From assembly GCA_015488775.1 (NCBI GenBank), contig WFNF01000140.1:1-64000 (forward strand): DNA of 64,000 bases, read 5' to 3'. Under the pieces are notes generated by a model, which worked only from the letters and a program-made list of their open reading frames with translations, was not told the DNA's origin and ran no database searches. Numbering within the stretch: position 1 is the first letter of the stretch; each line of letters opens with the position of its first letter. This DNA is from Helicobacteraceae bacterium (GTDB taxonomy: Bacteria; Campylobacterota; Campylobacteria; Campylobacterales; Sulfurimonadaceae). The translations under genes and the position numbers were made by a program. This document shows positions 47,526 to 57,352 of the stretch, one piece after another.

Positions 47526-50500
47526 TTGAGCGAAGCAAAATTTACACATCTACATTTACATACAGAGTACTCATTACTTGATGGGGCAAATAAATTAACA
47601 AATCTTCTTGATCGTGTAAAAGAGCTTGGGATGACATCTGTTGCTATGAGTGATCATGGCAATATGTTTGGAGCTATTGACTTTTATAAACAAGCTAAAG
47701 ATGCAGGAATTAAACCAATTATTGGAATTGAGGCTTATATCCATAATGGTGAAGAGTTGAACGACAAGACAAATAAACAAAGATTTCATATATGTCTTTT
47801 TGCCAAAAATAAAATTGGTTATGAAAATCTTATGTATCTTAGTTCAAAAGCTTTTATAGATGGGTTCTATTACTATCCTAGAATAAACAAAAATGAGTTG
47901 CGTGAACATAGTGAGGGGATAATCTGTACCTCTGCATGTTTGCAAGGTGAAGTAAACTGGCATCTAAATTTACAAAACGAAAGAAATGTAAGAAATGGTG
48001 CTGAGGGTTATGAGGGTGCTAAAAGAGTTGCATTAGAGCATAAAGAGATATTTGGTGATGATTTTTATTTAGAGATGATGAGACATGGCATTGGTGATCA
48101 ACTATACATAGATAATCAAGTTTTACAACTTTCAAAAGAGTTAGATATAAAAATAGTTGCAACAAACGATACTCACTACACTTACCCAGGTGATGCACAG
48201 TATCATGAAGCTTTTATGTGTATTGGTATGAATAAACTTTACGATGATCCTAACCGTATGCGTCACTCTGTTCATGAGTTTTATGTGAAGTCTCCTGATC
48301 AGATGGCTAGACTGTTTGCAGATATACCAGAAGCACTTGAAGCTACTCAAGAGATAGTAGCGAAGATAGAAGAATTTGTGCCTATTGTGAAAACACCTAC
48401 ACCCCCTAACTTTAAGTTTACAAAAGAGTTAGCTTTAAAAGATGGCTTAATCATAGATAATAAAGATGATGAACCACTACATCCTAATCCAAGTGAAGAT
48501 GAGAAAAAACTTTGGATGGCAGCAATAGATAAAGATGATGCTGAGTACTTTGTTTTCAAATGTGAAGAGGGACTTAAAAAACGTTTAGAGTATGTTGATG
48601 AGTCTCTTCATCAAAAGTACAAAGATAGACTTGTATTTGAGATGGATATCATTAACTCTATGAAGTTTCCAGGTTATATGATGATTGTTTGGGATTTCGT
48701 TCGTGAGGCTAAAGAGATGGGTATAGCTGTTGGACCTGGTCGGGGTTCTGCTGCTGGAAGTTTGGTTGCTTTCTCTTTAGAGATTACAGATATAGATCCA
48801 ATGAAGTATGATTTACTTTTTGAGAGATTTCTAAATCCTGAACGTGTAAGTATGCCCGATATAGATATGGACTTTATGCAAGCAAGACGTGGTGAGGTTA
48901 TAGACTATGTTGCTAAAAAATATGGTCGTAATCAAGTTGCCCAAATCATAACCTTTGGTTCTTTACTAGCTAAAGGGGTTATTCGTGATGTTGCTAGGGT
49001 TTTAGATATGCCACTTTCTCAAGCAGACAAGATGGCAAAACTTATACCTGATGAACTAGGAATTACTCTAAATGGTAAAACTAAAAAAGGTCAATTTGTT
49101 GAGGGAGCTTTTCAAAAAGAGCCTAAAATATCTGAACTTGTAGATATGGATGCAGGAGCTTCAAGAGTCTGGGAGTTTGCTAAAAAGTTAGAGGGTTTAA
49201 AAAGGAACTCTGGTATCCACGCTGCGGGTGTTGTTATCTCCAATGAGGAGCTTTGGAAAAAAACACCTATATATAAACCATCTGGTGAAGATACTTTTGT
49301 TACACAATACTCTTTAAATTTTTTAGAAGATGTTGATTTGATTAAGTTTGACTTCCTTGGACTTAAAACTCTTGATGTTATAGATAATGCTGTTAAACTT
49401 GTAAAAAAACGTTATGATGTAGATGTTGACTGGCATCTGATAAATGAAAATGATCAAAAAGTTTATGATGTTATACAAAGTGGGGAGACTGTTGGTATGT
49501 TCCAGATAGAATCTTCTGGTATGCAAGATCTTAATAAAAGACTTAAACCATCAAATTTTGATGACCTTATTGCGGTTTTGGCACTATATAGACCAGGTCC
49601 TATGGAGTCTGGGATGTTAGATAGTTTTATTGAGCGTAAACATGGTCGTGAAAAGATTGAGTATGTTTTTGATATTATGGAACCTATACTTAACACAACT
49701 TATGGGGTGATTGTTTATCAAGAGCAAGTTATGCAGATTGTTCAACATGTTGGAGGATTTTCACTTGGTTACTCAGATATTATTCGTCGTGCAATGGGTA
49801 AGAAAAAAGATATGGCAACTTATAATGCTGAGTTTTCAAAAGGAGCTCAAGGGCAGGGTCATGATTACCAAAAAGCAAGTGAACTTTTTGATTTAATTGA
49901 GAAATTTGCTGGGTATGGTTTTAATAAATCTCATTCAGCAGCTTACGCAATGGTTACTTTTCAAACTGCTTGGCTCAAAACATACTTTCCACAAGAGTTT
50001 ATGGCAGCTCTTCTAACTTCAGAAAAAGATAATACAGAAAAGGTTGTTAAGTATATTGATGAGGTAAAAAGGATGGATATAGTTCTTTCTCCACCTGAAA
50101 TAAACCACTCATACTTAGAATTTTCAGCAATTAAGAAAAACGATGTAGATACTATACTTTTTGGTCTTGGAGCTATAAAAGGTGTTGGAAATGAAGCGGT
50201 TCGCTCTATCTTGCAGGTTAGAAGTGATGGAACTTTTGCAAATATACAAGATTTTGTAAATAGGATAGAACCTCAAAAAGTCAATAAAAGGGTTATTGAA
50301 TCTATTATAAAAGCTGGTGGATTTGATGAATTTAAGTTTTCAAGAAAAGCACTTTTGCTTCAAATAGAACTTATTATAGAAACAGCAAAAAAATCGAGTG
50401 AAGCTAAAAAAAATGCAGTTGGATCTCTTTTTGGAGATGATGAAGAGATAACAACAGTTACTTTAGAACTTACAAATCAAGAGGAGTACGACCTTAAGTC

Positions 50501-51128
50501 TATTTTAGAGTTTGAAAAAGACACTTTAGGCTTTTATGTTTCTGGTCATCCACTTGATGAGTTTAGAGCTGAGATGGATGCAATAAATTACACTTTATCT
50601 TCTGCTTTAGCCACTATTGCAGATGGTTCAAGTGCTATTTTTATAGGAAAGGTTGAGGAAGTTGTATCTAAGGTTTCTAAAAAAGGAAACCCTTTTGGTA
50701 TAGTTTCTTTATTGGATTTTCATGGAAATATGGAGATTATGCTTTTTAGTGACAAACTTGAAGAGATAAAAGAGATGAATCTTGAAGAGCCAATAGCTTT
50801 TAGAACAAAGATAACTCAAACTGAGATGTTTACACGTATAAGTGTAAATAAGATTATGACACTAAAAGAAGCTAAAAAAGTTGCTAAAAAAGTAGATACA
50901 AAGATTAGGGAGGTTTTTGAAGAACCACTTGAGCTTAGACTAAATATAAGTAGAGATTTAGCTCTTTTAGAAAAATTATATGCTCTTGTTAGACGTTTTC
51001 CAGGAAATAGAGAGGTTAAACTTACTCTTGTTTCTAAGCTACAAAATGTAGTTATAAGCTCAAACATAAGAGTAAATTCAGAGATTATTGCAGAGTTAGA
51101 AAAATTTGAAGATGTGGATGTAGCTTAA
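47526..51128 (+). CDS. dnaE: DNA polymerase III alpha subunit
   Basis: 1200 residues, full length. It is the replicative polymerase. The PHP domain starts FTHLHLHTEYSLLDG; the polymerase palm has GPGRGSAAGSLVAF and the catalytic Asp pair in MPDIDMDF (about 444-450); YQEQVMQI and AGYGFNKSHSAAYA are further C-family motifs; helix-hairpin-helix and OB domains end the chain (FIGKVEEVVSKVSKKGNPFG). TTG start with AAGG eight bases before. The stop overlaps the ATG of the next gene by one base. Confidence 0.95.
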   Translation: MSEAKFTHLHLHTEYSLLDGANKLTNLLDRVKELGMTSVAMSDHGNMFGAIDFYKQAKDAGIKPIIGIEAYIHNGEELNDKTNKQRFHICLFAKNKIGYENLMYLSSKAFIDGFYYYPRINKNELREHSEGIICTSACLQGEVNWHLNLQNERNVRNGAEGYEGAKRVALEHKEIFGDDFYLEMMRHGIGDQLYIDNQVLQLSKELDIKIVATNDTHYTYPGDAQYHEAFMCIGMNKLYDDPNRMRHSVHEFYVKSPDQMARLFADIPEALEATQEIVAKIEEFVPIVKTPTPPNFKFTKELALKDGLIIDNKDDEPLHPNPSEDEKKLWMAAIDKDDAEYFVFKCEEGLKKRLEYVDESLHQKYKDRLVFEMDIINSMKFPGYMMIVWDFVREAKEMGIAVGPGRGSAAGSLVAFSLEITDIDPMKYDLLFERFLNPERVSMPDIDMDFMQARRGEVIDYVAKKYGRNQVAQIITFGSLLAKGVIRDVARVLDMPLSQADKMAKLIPDELGITLNGKTKKGQFVEGAFQKEPKISELVDMDAGASRVWEFAKKLEGLKRNSGIHAAGVVISNEELWKKTPIYKPSGEDTFVTQYSLNFLEDVDLIKFDFLGLKTLDVIDNAVKLVKKRYDVDVDWHLINENDQKVYDVIQSGETVGMFQIESSGMQDLNKRLKPSNFDDLIAVLALYRPGPMESGMLDSFIERKHGREKIEYVFDIMEPILNTTYGVIVYQEQVMQIVQHVGGFSLGYSDIIRRAMGKKKDMATYNAEFSKGAQGQGHDYQKASELFDLIEKFAGYGFNKSHSAAYAMVTFQTAWLKTYFPQEFMAALLTSEKDNTEKVVKYIDEVKRMDIVLSPPEINHSYLEFSAIKKNDVDTILFGLGAIKGVGNEAVRSILQVRSDGTFANIQDFVNRIEPQKVNKRVIESIIKAGGFDEFKFSRKALLLQIELIIETAKKSSEAKKNAVGSLFGDDEEITTVTLELTNQEEYDLKSILEFEKDTLGFYVSGHPLDEFRAEMDAINYTLSSALATIADGSSAIFIGKVEEVVSKVSKKGNPFGIVSLLDFHGNMEIMLFSDKLEEIKEMNLEEPIAFRTKITQTEMFTRISVNKIMTLKEAKKVAKKVDTKIREVFEEPLELRLNISRDLALLEKLYALVRRFPGNREVKLTLVSKLQNVVISSNIRVNSEIIAELEKFEDVDVA

Positions 51129-52372
51129 TGAAAAACAAATTTAATTTAAAGCTTTTAGAATTTTTAAGCTCAAGTATTACTGAGTATCATGCTGTTCTTA
51201 GTATTGAAGATTTACTTTTAAGTGCATCTTATGAAAGAGTCTATATTGAAGATACTTGGAACTTGCTTGAGGATTCAAAGTATTATGTTATTAAAGATGA
51301 TAGTTCTATTATTGCTTTTACCTATAAAAAAAGTAGCTCTTATACTATTTTTGGAGCTCACACTGACTCTCCAACTTTAAAAGTAAAACCAAATCCTCTT
51401 ATAAAAACTGCTGGTGTAAGCCAATTTAGTGTTGAAACTTATGGTGGTGTTTTACTTAACCCATGGTTTGATAGAGATCTTAGTTTAGCTGGAAAAGTTT
51501 CATATTTAGATAAAAAAGGTGAGATAAAAAGTGATATTATAGATTTTGAAAAAGCTATAGCAATTATCCCATCTTTAGCTATACATCTTGATAAAAAAGC
51601 AAATAAAGATAGAACTATAAATGCTCAGACAGATATAAACCCTATAATTGCAAATGAAAAAGATATAGACTTAAACTCTTTACTTTTAAAAAAGTTAGAT
51701 AAAGCAGAAGAGATTTTATCTTATGATTTGAATTTTTATGATACTTCTAAAGCATCTTTTGTTGGTTTAGATGATGAATTTATTGCGTCAGCAAGATTAG
51801 ATAATCTTCTTAGTTGTTTTGTTAGTGTTGAGGTTTTAGTTAAAAATAAAGATGATGCTTTTATGATGGTTGCATCTAATCATGAAGAGGTTGGAAGTGA
51901 TAGTGCCTCTGGTGCTTCTGGACCATTTTTAGAAAATGTATTAAAAAAGATAAGCGAAAATAGTGATGAATATATAAAACTTACTTCAACATCACTGCTT
52001 ATCTCATGTGATAATGCTCACGCACTTCATCCAAATTATAAAAGTGTTCATGAGGAGCAACATTCACCTTTAATAAATCAAGGTGTAGTTATAAAAACTA
52101 ACTCAAATCAGAGGTACGCTACAAATGTATCTTCAGTTGCTTATTTTAAAAAAGCAGCAAAAAAAGCTGACATTAAACTTCAAAGTTTTGTAACTAGAGG
52201 AGATATGGGATGTGGCTCAACCATAGGACCAATCATGGCTACTAGGCTAGGGTTAAATACTATAGATGTTGGTCTTCCAACATACGCAATGCACTCTATA
52301 CGCGAGTTGTGTGGTGTTGATGATGCATATGATTTATATAAAATACTTCAAGAGATAAATCCCAATGCCTGA
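51128..52372 (+). CDS. apeB: M18 family aminopeptidase (ApeB-like)
   Basis: 414 residues. Zinc-site residues lie in FGAHTDSPTL (His), SARLDNLLS (Asp), SNHEEVGS (Glu pair) and near the end in YAMHSIRELCG (His). The enzyme removes N-terminal, often acidic, residues from peptides in the cytoplasm. It starts at the last base of dnaE and overlaps flgS by eight bases, so the three genes probably form one transcript. Confidence 0.9.
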   Translation: MKNKFNLKLLEFLSSSITEYHAVLSIEDLLLSASYERVYIEDTWNLLEDSKYYVIKDDSSIIAFTYKKSSSYTIFGAHTDSPTLKVKPNPLIKTAGVSQFSVETYGGVLLNPWFDRDLSLAGKVSYLDKKGEIKSDIIDFEKAIAIIPSLAIHLDKKANKDRTINAQTDINPIIANEKDIDLNSLLLKKLDKAEEILSYDLNFYDTSKASFVGLDDEFIASARLDNLLSCFVSVEVLVKNKDDAFMMVASNHEEVGSDSASGASGPFLENVLKKISENSDEYIKLTSTSLLISCDNAHALHPNYKSVHEEQHSPLINQGVVIKTNSNQRYATNVSSVAYFKKAAKKADIKLQSFVTRGDMGCGSTIGPIMATRLGLNTIDVGLPTYAMHSIRELCGVDDAYDLYKILQEINPNA

Positions 52373-53348
52373 CATATCTGCACAAGAGTTAAAAACACTT
52401 ATTGATCAAACATATAAAATTGAAAATGAGTATAAAGGTTTAAGAGCTTCTTACTCTCATCTTCAAGATACTATAGAAAAAGTTATAGAGTTTTTACCAA
52501 ATGCTATATGGATTTTAGATGATGATGGTAAGGTTTTTTTACAAAACTCTGCTGCTTCTGAACTGTATGAGTTGTTAATCATACTTAAACTTGATGAAGA
52601 TGATTATGAGTTAAGTTTTTCATCTAGATCTTATCTTATAAAATCATCTACATATCAAGATAAAAGGATGATATCTGCAACAGATATAACTGATCAGAAA
52701 AGAAAAGAAAACTTGGCAACTATGGGACAGATGGCAGCTCATCTTTCACATGAGATAAGAAACCCAATAGGCTCTATATCTTTACTAGCCTCAACACTTA
52801 AAAAAAGGGTTGCAGATAAAAATATACCTATAGTTGAAGAGATAGAAAGTTCAATCTATCGTATAGATAGAATTATAAAAGCAACTCTTATGTTTTCAAA
52901 AGGGGTAGTTGCTACAAAAAGCCCTATGCGGTTTTCAAGTGTCATCAATGAGATTAAAAGTGCTGTTGGATACTATAGCTACTCTAAAGATATAACTTTT
53001 GATTTTGATGAGATAGATTTTATATTTGAAGCTGATAAAGATCTTTTAGTTATGCTTTTTACTAATTTTATATTTAATGCTATAGATGCTATAGAGCTTG
53101 ATGAAAATGATGATGGGGTTATAGAGTTTAAGTATGTACCAGATGAAACATACCATATTTTAGAGATTTATGATACAGGTGTGCCTATAGAAAACCCTCA
53201 AGAGCTATTTGAAGCTTTTAAAAGTACAAAAGAGAAGGGTAATGGCTTAGGGCTTATATTGTCTAAACAGATAGCTCAATCTCATAATGGTGAGATAAGT
53301 TTAATTGACTCTAAGAAAAAAGGTTTTAGAATTACTTTGTTGAAATAA
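52365..53348 (+). CDS. flgS: FlgS-type histidine kinase
   Basis: 327 residues without membrane segments. The N-terminal part (YKGLRASYSHLQDTIEKVIEFLPNAIWILDDDGK) is a PAS domain very like FlgS of Campylobacter and Helicobacter. HisKA has MAAHLSHEIRNPIGS with phospho-acceptor His129; the ATPase domain has NFIFNAIDAIE and GNGLGLILSK. FlgS senses the flagellar export apparatus and phosphorylates FlgR to turn on sigma-54 flagellar genes; flgR is not in the window. Identification rests on the PAS and H-box resemblance. Confidence 0.8.
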   Translation: MPDISAQELKTLIDQTYKIENEYKGLRASYSHLQDTIEKVIEFLPNAIWILDDDGKVFLQNSAASELYELLIILKLDEDDYELSFSSRSYLIKSSTYQDKRMISATDITDQKRKENLATMGQMAAHLSHEIRNPIGSISLLASTLKKRVADKNIPIVEEIESSIYRIDRIIKATLMFSKGVVATKSPMRFSSVINEIKSAVGYYSYSKDITFDFDEIDFIFEADKDLLVMLFTNFIFNAIDAIELDENDDGVIEFKYVPDETYHILEIYDTGVPIENPQELFEAFKSTKEKGNGLGLILSKQIAQSHNGEISLIDSKKKGFRITLLK

Positions 53349-53351
53349 TTG

Positions 53352-53390
53352 AAAATATTAAAGGACATCTCTAAATCTATTAATATTTCC
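53352..53390. terminator. Possible bidirectional hairpin between flgS and desaturase
   Basis: GAAAATATTA and TAATATTTC pair with one bulge around a 20-base loop (GGACATCTCTAAATC). It lies just after flgS and overlaps the convergent desaturase end. Confidence 0.35.
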
Positions 53391-54339
53391 CAATTACATC
53401 ATTAATCTGTTTATATGCTAAAAGTGGTGTTGTTTCAAAGTATGGTATGTTGTTTTCCTTAGCAAACTCCATAGTTATCTTTTTTACTTTTAAAAGATGA
53501 AATCTTGGTGCTTTAGGGAAAAGATGATGCTCTATTTGAGTATCAAGTCCACCATAGAACCAGTGCATAAAGGCCTTACCCTTAAGTGATCTTGATGTTC
53601 TCATTTGTAGTTCCATCCAAGAGAAATCTTTACTCTCTTGTGCTGTAAAAGTTTCACACCCTAAGTGGTTTGTTATAAACCCTAAAGATAACCATATAGA
53701 AAGTGTAAAATATAGAGTTACAAAAACAGTTATTGCACTAGTTAATGGTAAAAAGTAAAAAATACTTCCCCAAATAACAATAAAGTGTAAAACCATAATG
53801 CTTAACTCATTATATAATCTATGTTTTATAACATACTCAAAAGAGTTTTTTATAAAAGCTGGATACATTAAAAATAATCCACCCCAAAAGATGAAGTATT
53901 TATATGATCTTATAAATGGGCTATTACCTTTGATTTGTGGAGCAAAAGCACCATCCATAGCTTGAATATCTTCATCTTTTTCAACTACATTACAGTAAGT
54001 ATGATGATTTATATTATGCTTTTTATTCCACCATGATGATGAGTTACAAATTAAAAAATTTGAGAAAGGGTAAGATAAACGGCGAGATAGAGTTCTGTTT
54101 TTAAAATATTGGGAGTGAAGTATATCGTGAGATACAAAAACTGATCTTGTAAAAATTACAGTTAAGGCAAGTCCCATTAAAATAGGATTCCACATCTGCA
54201 TCGTTGCTAAAACTGCTATAGTTGATATAGCAATTAATATCATCTCTATTGAACCTCTAACAGGCACTCTATCTAAAAGACCCGCTTCTCTTACCCTATT
54301 TTTTAAATTATCAAATATATCTGGATATCTTTCACTCAT
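53380..54339 (-). CDS. Membrane fatty acid desaturase (paralog 2)
   Basis: 319 residues. His boxes HDILHSQYF, HNINHHTYC and IEHHLFPKA. Sequence is parallel to paralog 1 over its length (RGSIEMI against RGAFEIL, SSWWNKKHN against GKWWNKEHN). It should add double bonds to membrane fatty acids. A strong 8-bp-arm palindrome lies about 43 bases upstream of its ATG. Convergent with flgS. Confidence 0.8.
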   Translation of the reverse strand: MSERYPDIFDNLKNRVREAGLLDRVPVRGSIEMILIAISTIAVLATMQMWNPILMGLALTVIFTRSVFVSHDILHSQYFKNRTLSRRLSYPFSNFLICNSSSWWNKKHNINHHTYCNVVEKDEDIQAMDGAFAPQIKGNSPFIRSYKYFIFWGGLFLMYPAFIKNSFEYVIKHRLYNELSIMVLHFIVIWGSIFYFLPLTSAITVFVTLYFTLSIWLSLGFITNHLGCETFTAQESKDFSWMELQMRTSRSLKGKAFMHWFYGGLDTQIEHHLFPKAPRFHLLKVKKITMEFAKENNIPYFETTPLLAYKQINDVIGKY

Positions 54340-54381
54340 ATTTTCACTTTATTTTTAGTTTATTTACTAATATTATTCATA

Positions 54382-54400
54382 TTATGAGCAAGGCTCATAA
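54382..54400. promoter_or_regulatory. Palindromic operator before desaturase paralog 2
   Basis: TTATGAGC-AAG-GCTCATAA has perfect 8-bp arms. Read as ATGAG-N5-CTCAT it has the same half-sites and spacing as the TetR operators at 10518-10532 and 10571-10591. It sits where a -35 region would be for the minus-strand gene, before a TAATAT box. Confidence 0.55.
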
Positions 54401-54484
54401 ATTGAGATATTATAGTTGTTATAAATATAATCTTATATCTATTTAGTATTATTATATATAAATTAAATTTTATTTATATTAAAT

Positions 54485-55885
54485 TTAGTTAGATTCCCAA
54501 AAAGTTCCATTGGCAGTGTCCATAATAGACACATCTAAGGCTAAAATTTCATCTCTAATCTGATCAGATAACTCAAAATTTTTATCTTTTTTTGCTTCTG
54601 CTCTTTTTTCAATTAAAGTATCTATCATGTTTTTTTTATTTTCATCTATGCCATATTGAAAGTACTCAAATGGATTTTGACTTGCAAAACCTAATATGTT
54701 TTCAATAAACATAAGATTTGCCATAGCCTCTTTTTTTATAAGTTTATTTTTTGGCTCATTATCTAAGGTATCATTTACACTAGATATCATCTCATCTATA
54801 AGTGCGTAAGATACAGATGTATTTAAGTCATCATTTAAGGCTTTAAGTAATTCATCTTTAAATGTAGTTTTTATATCTTTGCTACCCATGCCAAATAAAC
54901 GCTTTTTTAGTCTATATATCTTGTCTAAACGTTTTTTAGATACTAATAAATCCTCTTCACTAAAGTTAAAGTTTGCTCTGTAGTGTGAACTTAAAAGATA
55001 GTATCTTAAAACTTCACCATCATATTTTTTGAGTGCATCTTTTATAAAAAAACTATTTCCTAAAGATTTACTCATTTTTTCATTGTTTACAGTTACAAAG
55101 CCATTATGAACCCAGTACGCTGCTAGTTCATGAGATGATGAACATCTTGTTTGTGCTGCTTCATTTTCATGATGAGGAAAAAGTAAATCTGCTCCACCAC
55201 CATGTATATCTACACTATATTTTAAGTTTTCATCTGCTAAATGTTTTTCAATCATTGCAGAACACTCTAAATGCCAACCTGGACGACCTTTAGAGTAGGG
55301 TGCTTCAAAAGATACTTCATTATCTTTAGCACTTTTCCATAAAGCAAAGTCTGTGTTGTTTCTTTTTAAAGATGAAGATTCAACTCTTGCTTGGGTAGAG
55401 TCCTCATCTTGTCTTTGATTTGAGATACTAAGATAGCTTTTATCGCTTTTTGTATCAAAATAAACATCTCCATCTTTTGTTACATAAGCATGCTCTTTTT
55501 CTATAAGTGAGTTTATAAGTGAATACATAGCTTCTAAAGACTCAGTTGCACGAGGCTCTAAGTTTGGTCTTTTTATATATAGGGCATCCATATCTTTATG
55601 GTAAGCATCTGTAAACTCTGAACTTATCTGATCAATAGTTTTATTTAACTCTTGTGCTTTTTTTATGATTTTATCATCTATGTCTGTAATGTTCTTAGCA
55701 TAAGTAACATCATAAGCATTCGCCTCTAACACTCTATAAAGAAGATCAAAACTAAGAGATGATTTTGCATGACCCAAGTGAGCATCATCATAAACAGTTG
55801 GTCCACATACATACATCTTTACATTGTTTTTATCTTGGGGGATAAACTCTACTTTTTCTTTTTTTACACTATCAAATATATACAT
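54485..55885 (-). CDS. cysS: Cysteinyl-tRNA synthetase
   Basis: 466 residues from the ATG at 55885 (a TTG one codon earlier is possible). Class I HIGH motif is AHLGHAKS and KMSKS is EKMSKSLGNS. Zinc ligands include MYVCGPTVYDD and HLECS, HHENE. The DALR and C-terminal anticodon domain follow (SDQIRDEILALDVSI). It overlaps the end of murJ by 14 bases, so murJ and cysS are cotranscribed. Confidence 0.95.
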   Translation of the reverse strand: MYIFDSVKKEKVEFIPQDKNNVKMYVCGPTVYDDAHLGHAKSSLSFDLLYRVLEANAYDVTYAKNITDIDDKIIKKAQELNKTIDQISSEFTDAYHKDMDALYIKRPNLEPRATESLEAMYSLINSLIEKEHAYVTKDGDVYFDTKSDKSYLSISNQRQDEDSTQARVESSSLKRNNTDFALWKSAKDNEVSFEAPYSKGRPGWHLECSAMIEKHLADENLKYSVDIHGGGADLLFPHHENEAAQTRCSSSHELAAYWVHNGFVTVNNEKMSKSLGNSFFIKDALKKYDGEVLRYYLLSSHYRANFNFSEEDLLVSKKRLDKIYRLKKRLFGMGSKDIKTTFKDELLKALNDDLNTSVSYALIDEMISSVNDTLDNEPKNKLIKKEAMANLMFIENILGFASQNPFEYFQYGIDENKKNMIDTLIEKRAEAKKDKNFELSDQIRDEILALDVSIMDTANGTFWESN

Positions 55886-57278
55886 CAATAAAATCTTTAA
55901 ATAGGATTAATATAACTGTAAAACTAAGCATAACACTTAAATATATAGTTAATTTTTTAAAAGTAATTATAGCAAAAAACTCTTCAAATTTAAACTCTTT
56001 TAATGTTAAAAAAAGAAGTATAAAGCCACTAAGAGATGAGGCTAAAGCTAAACCCATCGCACCTAATGGTTTTATAAGGGCTAAAGAGAAGATAATATTA
56101 CTTACTAGAGATATACTTGCAATTTTGGCAGCTTTTTTTTGCATCTGTGAGGCGTAAAGCCACAATGAAAAAAGTTTAGCTAAACCAAAAGTAAGTAAAC
56201 CTATCATGTACATCTGCAAAACTAAGGCTGTATTTTGTGTGTCACTTGTGCTAAAACTTCCATGCTCAAACAAAAGCCAAATAATCTCTTTACTAAGTAT
56301 AAATCCACCAAGTGATGCTAATGTTAGTAGGTAAGTTAAAAACCAAAAGCTTTTATCAAACATCTCTAGGGCTTTTTTATGATCAGAGTTTTTGATATAT
56401 CTTGAGATACGAGGAAAAAGTGCAACTGTAGTTGCTATAGCAAAAAGAGCAAGAGGAAGTTGAAATATACGATTAGCATAATAGATATAAGAGATTGAAC
56501 CTGTTACTAAAAAAGAAGCAAGCCAAGTATCTATAAAAGCAGAAATTTGTGCAGTTGAACCACCAATAACAGCAGGAATAAATTCACTTTTAAATTTTTT
56601 AGTCTCTTTTTTAACTTTGTTTTGCTCTTTTTTGTAGTATTTTAAACCACCACTAAATATAAACTCAAGATGAAAATATTTAAGAGCAAGTATATGTGCT
56701 ATAAGTTGTAAAAGACCACCTATAACAACTGCGTAACTCAATGCTTCAACTATAACTATCTGATCAGAATCTTTAAAAAGGTATAAGGCACTTATAAGTG
56801 ATATGTTTAGTAAAGATGTAGCAAATGATGTTGTAGCAAAATGGTTTTTATATTGTAAAAAAGTACTTAGGAAAGTTACAAAAAATATCACTATAAGATA
56901 GTAAAAATTTATAGCTACAAAAGGGCTTGCTAACTCTATAGTTTTCTGATCAAACCCAAATGCTATAAGTTTTGTAAAAAAAGATGGAAATAAACTTACA
57001 ATTAGAGTAAAAACAGCTAATATTAATGAAAATGCTATAAAAATATGCATAGAAAATATAGCTTTATTATGACTTCTTATAAAAGATGGTATAAAAGTTT
57101 GAGCAAAAGCACCCTCCGCAAAAATTCGTCTAAAAAGGTTGGGAAGCTTAAATGCGATAAAAAAGATATCGGAGTAGATATTTGCACCTAATGTTGCAGC
57201 CATCATCATATCTCTAAGAAAGCCAAAAATGCGTGAAATTAAAATTCCAAATGAGTTTGTAAATATAGATTTAAACAT
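55872..57278 (-). CDS. murJ: Lipid II flippase MurJ
   Basis: 468 residues and about 14 transmembrane helices, a little shorter than the E. coli protein. SFGILISRIFGFLRDMMMAATLG, FKLPNLFRRIFAEGAFAQTFIPSF and the IDTWLASFL, IYYANRIFQLPLALFAIA segments are MurJ/MviN hallmarks, with the essential Arg residues at the central cavity. It flips lipid II for cell wall synthesis. The start has no Shine-Dalgarno site; a TATTAT box lies seven bases before the ATG. Confidence 0.9.
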   Translation of the reverse strand: MFKSIFTNSFGILISRIFGFLRDMMMAATLGANIYSDIFFIAFKLPNLFRRIFAEGAFAQTFIPSFIRSHNKAIFSMHIFIAFSLILAVFTLIVSLFPSFFTKLIAFGFDQKTIELASPFVAINFYYLIVIFFVTFLSTFLQYKNHFATTSFATSLLNISLISALYLFKDSDQIVIVEALSYAVVIGGLLQLIAHILALKYFHLEFIFSGGLKYYKKEQNKVKKETKKFKSEFIPAVIGGSTAQISAFIDTWLASFLVTGSISYIYYANRIFQLPLALFAIATTVALFPRISRYIKNSDHKKALEMFDKSFWFLTYLLTLASLGGFILSKEIIWLLFEHGSFSTSDTQNTALVLQMYMIGLLTFGLAKLFSLWLYASQMQKKAAKIASISLVSNIIFSLALIKPLGAMGLALASSLSGFILLFLTLKEFKFEEFFAIITFKKLTIYLSVMLSFTVILILFKDFIDVYI

Positions 57279-57352
57279 AAAGCGTATAATAACTATATAT
57301 GGAATAATATATGCTTTAAAAAATTAAACTTTTATAAATTAGGAAGTAGATA

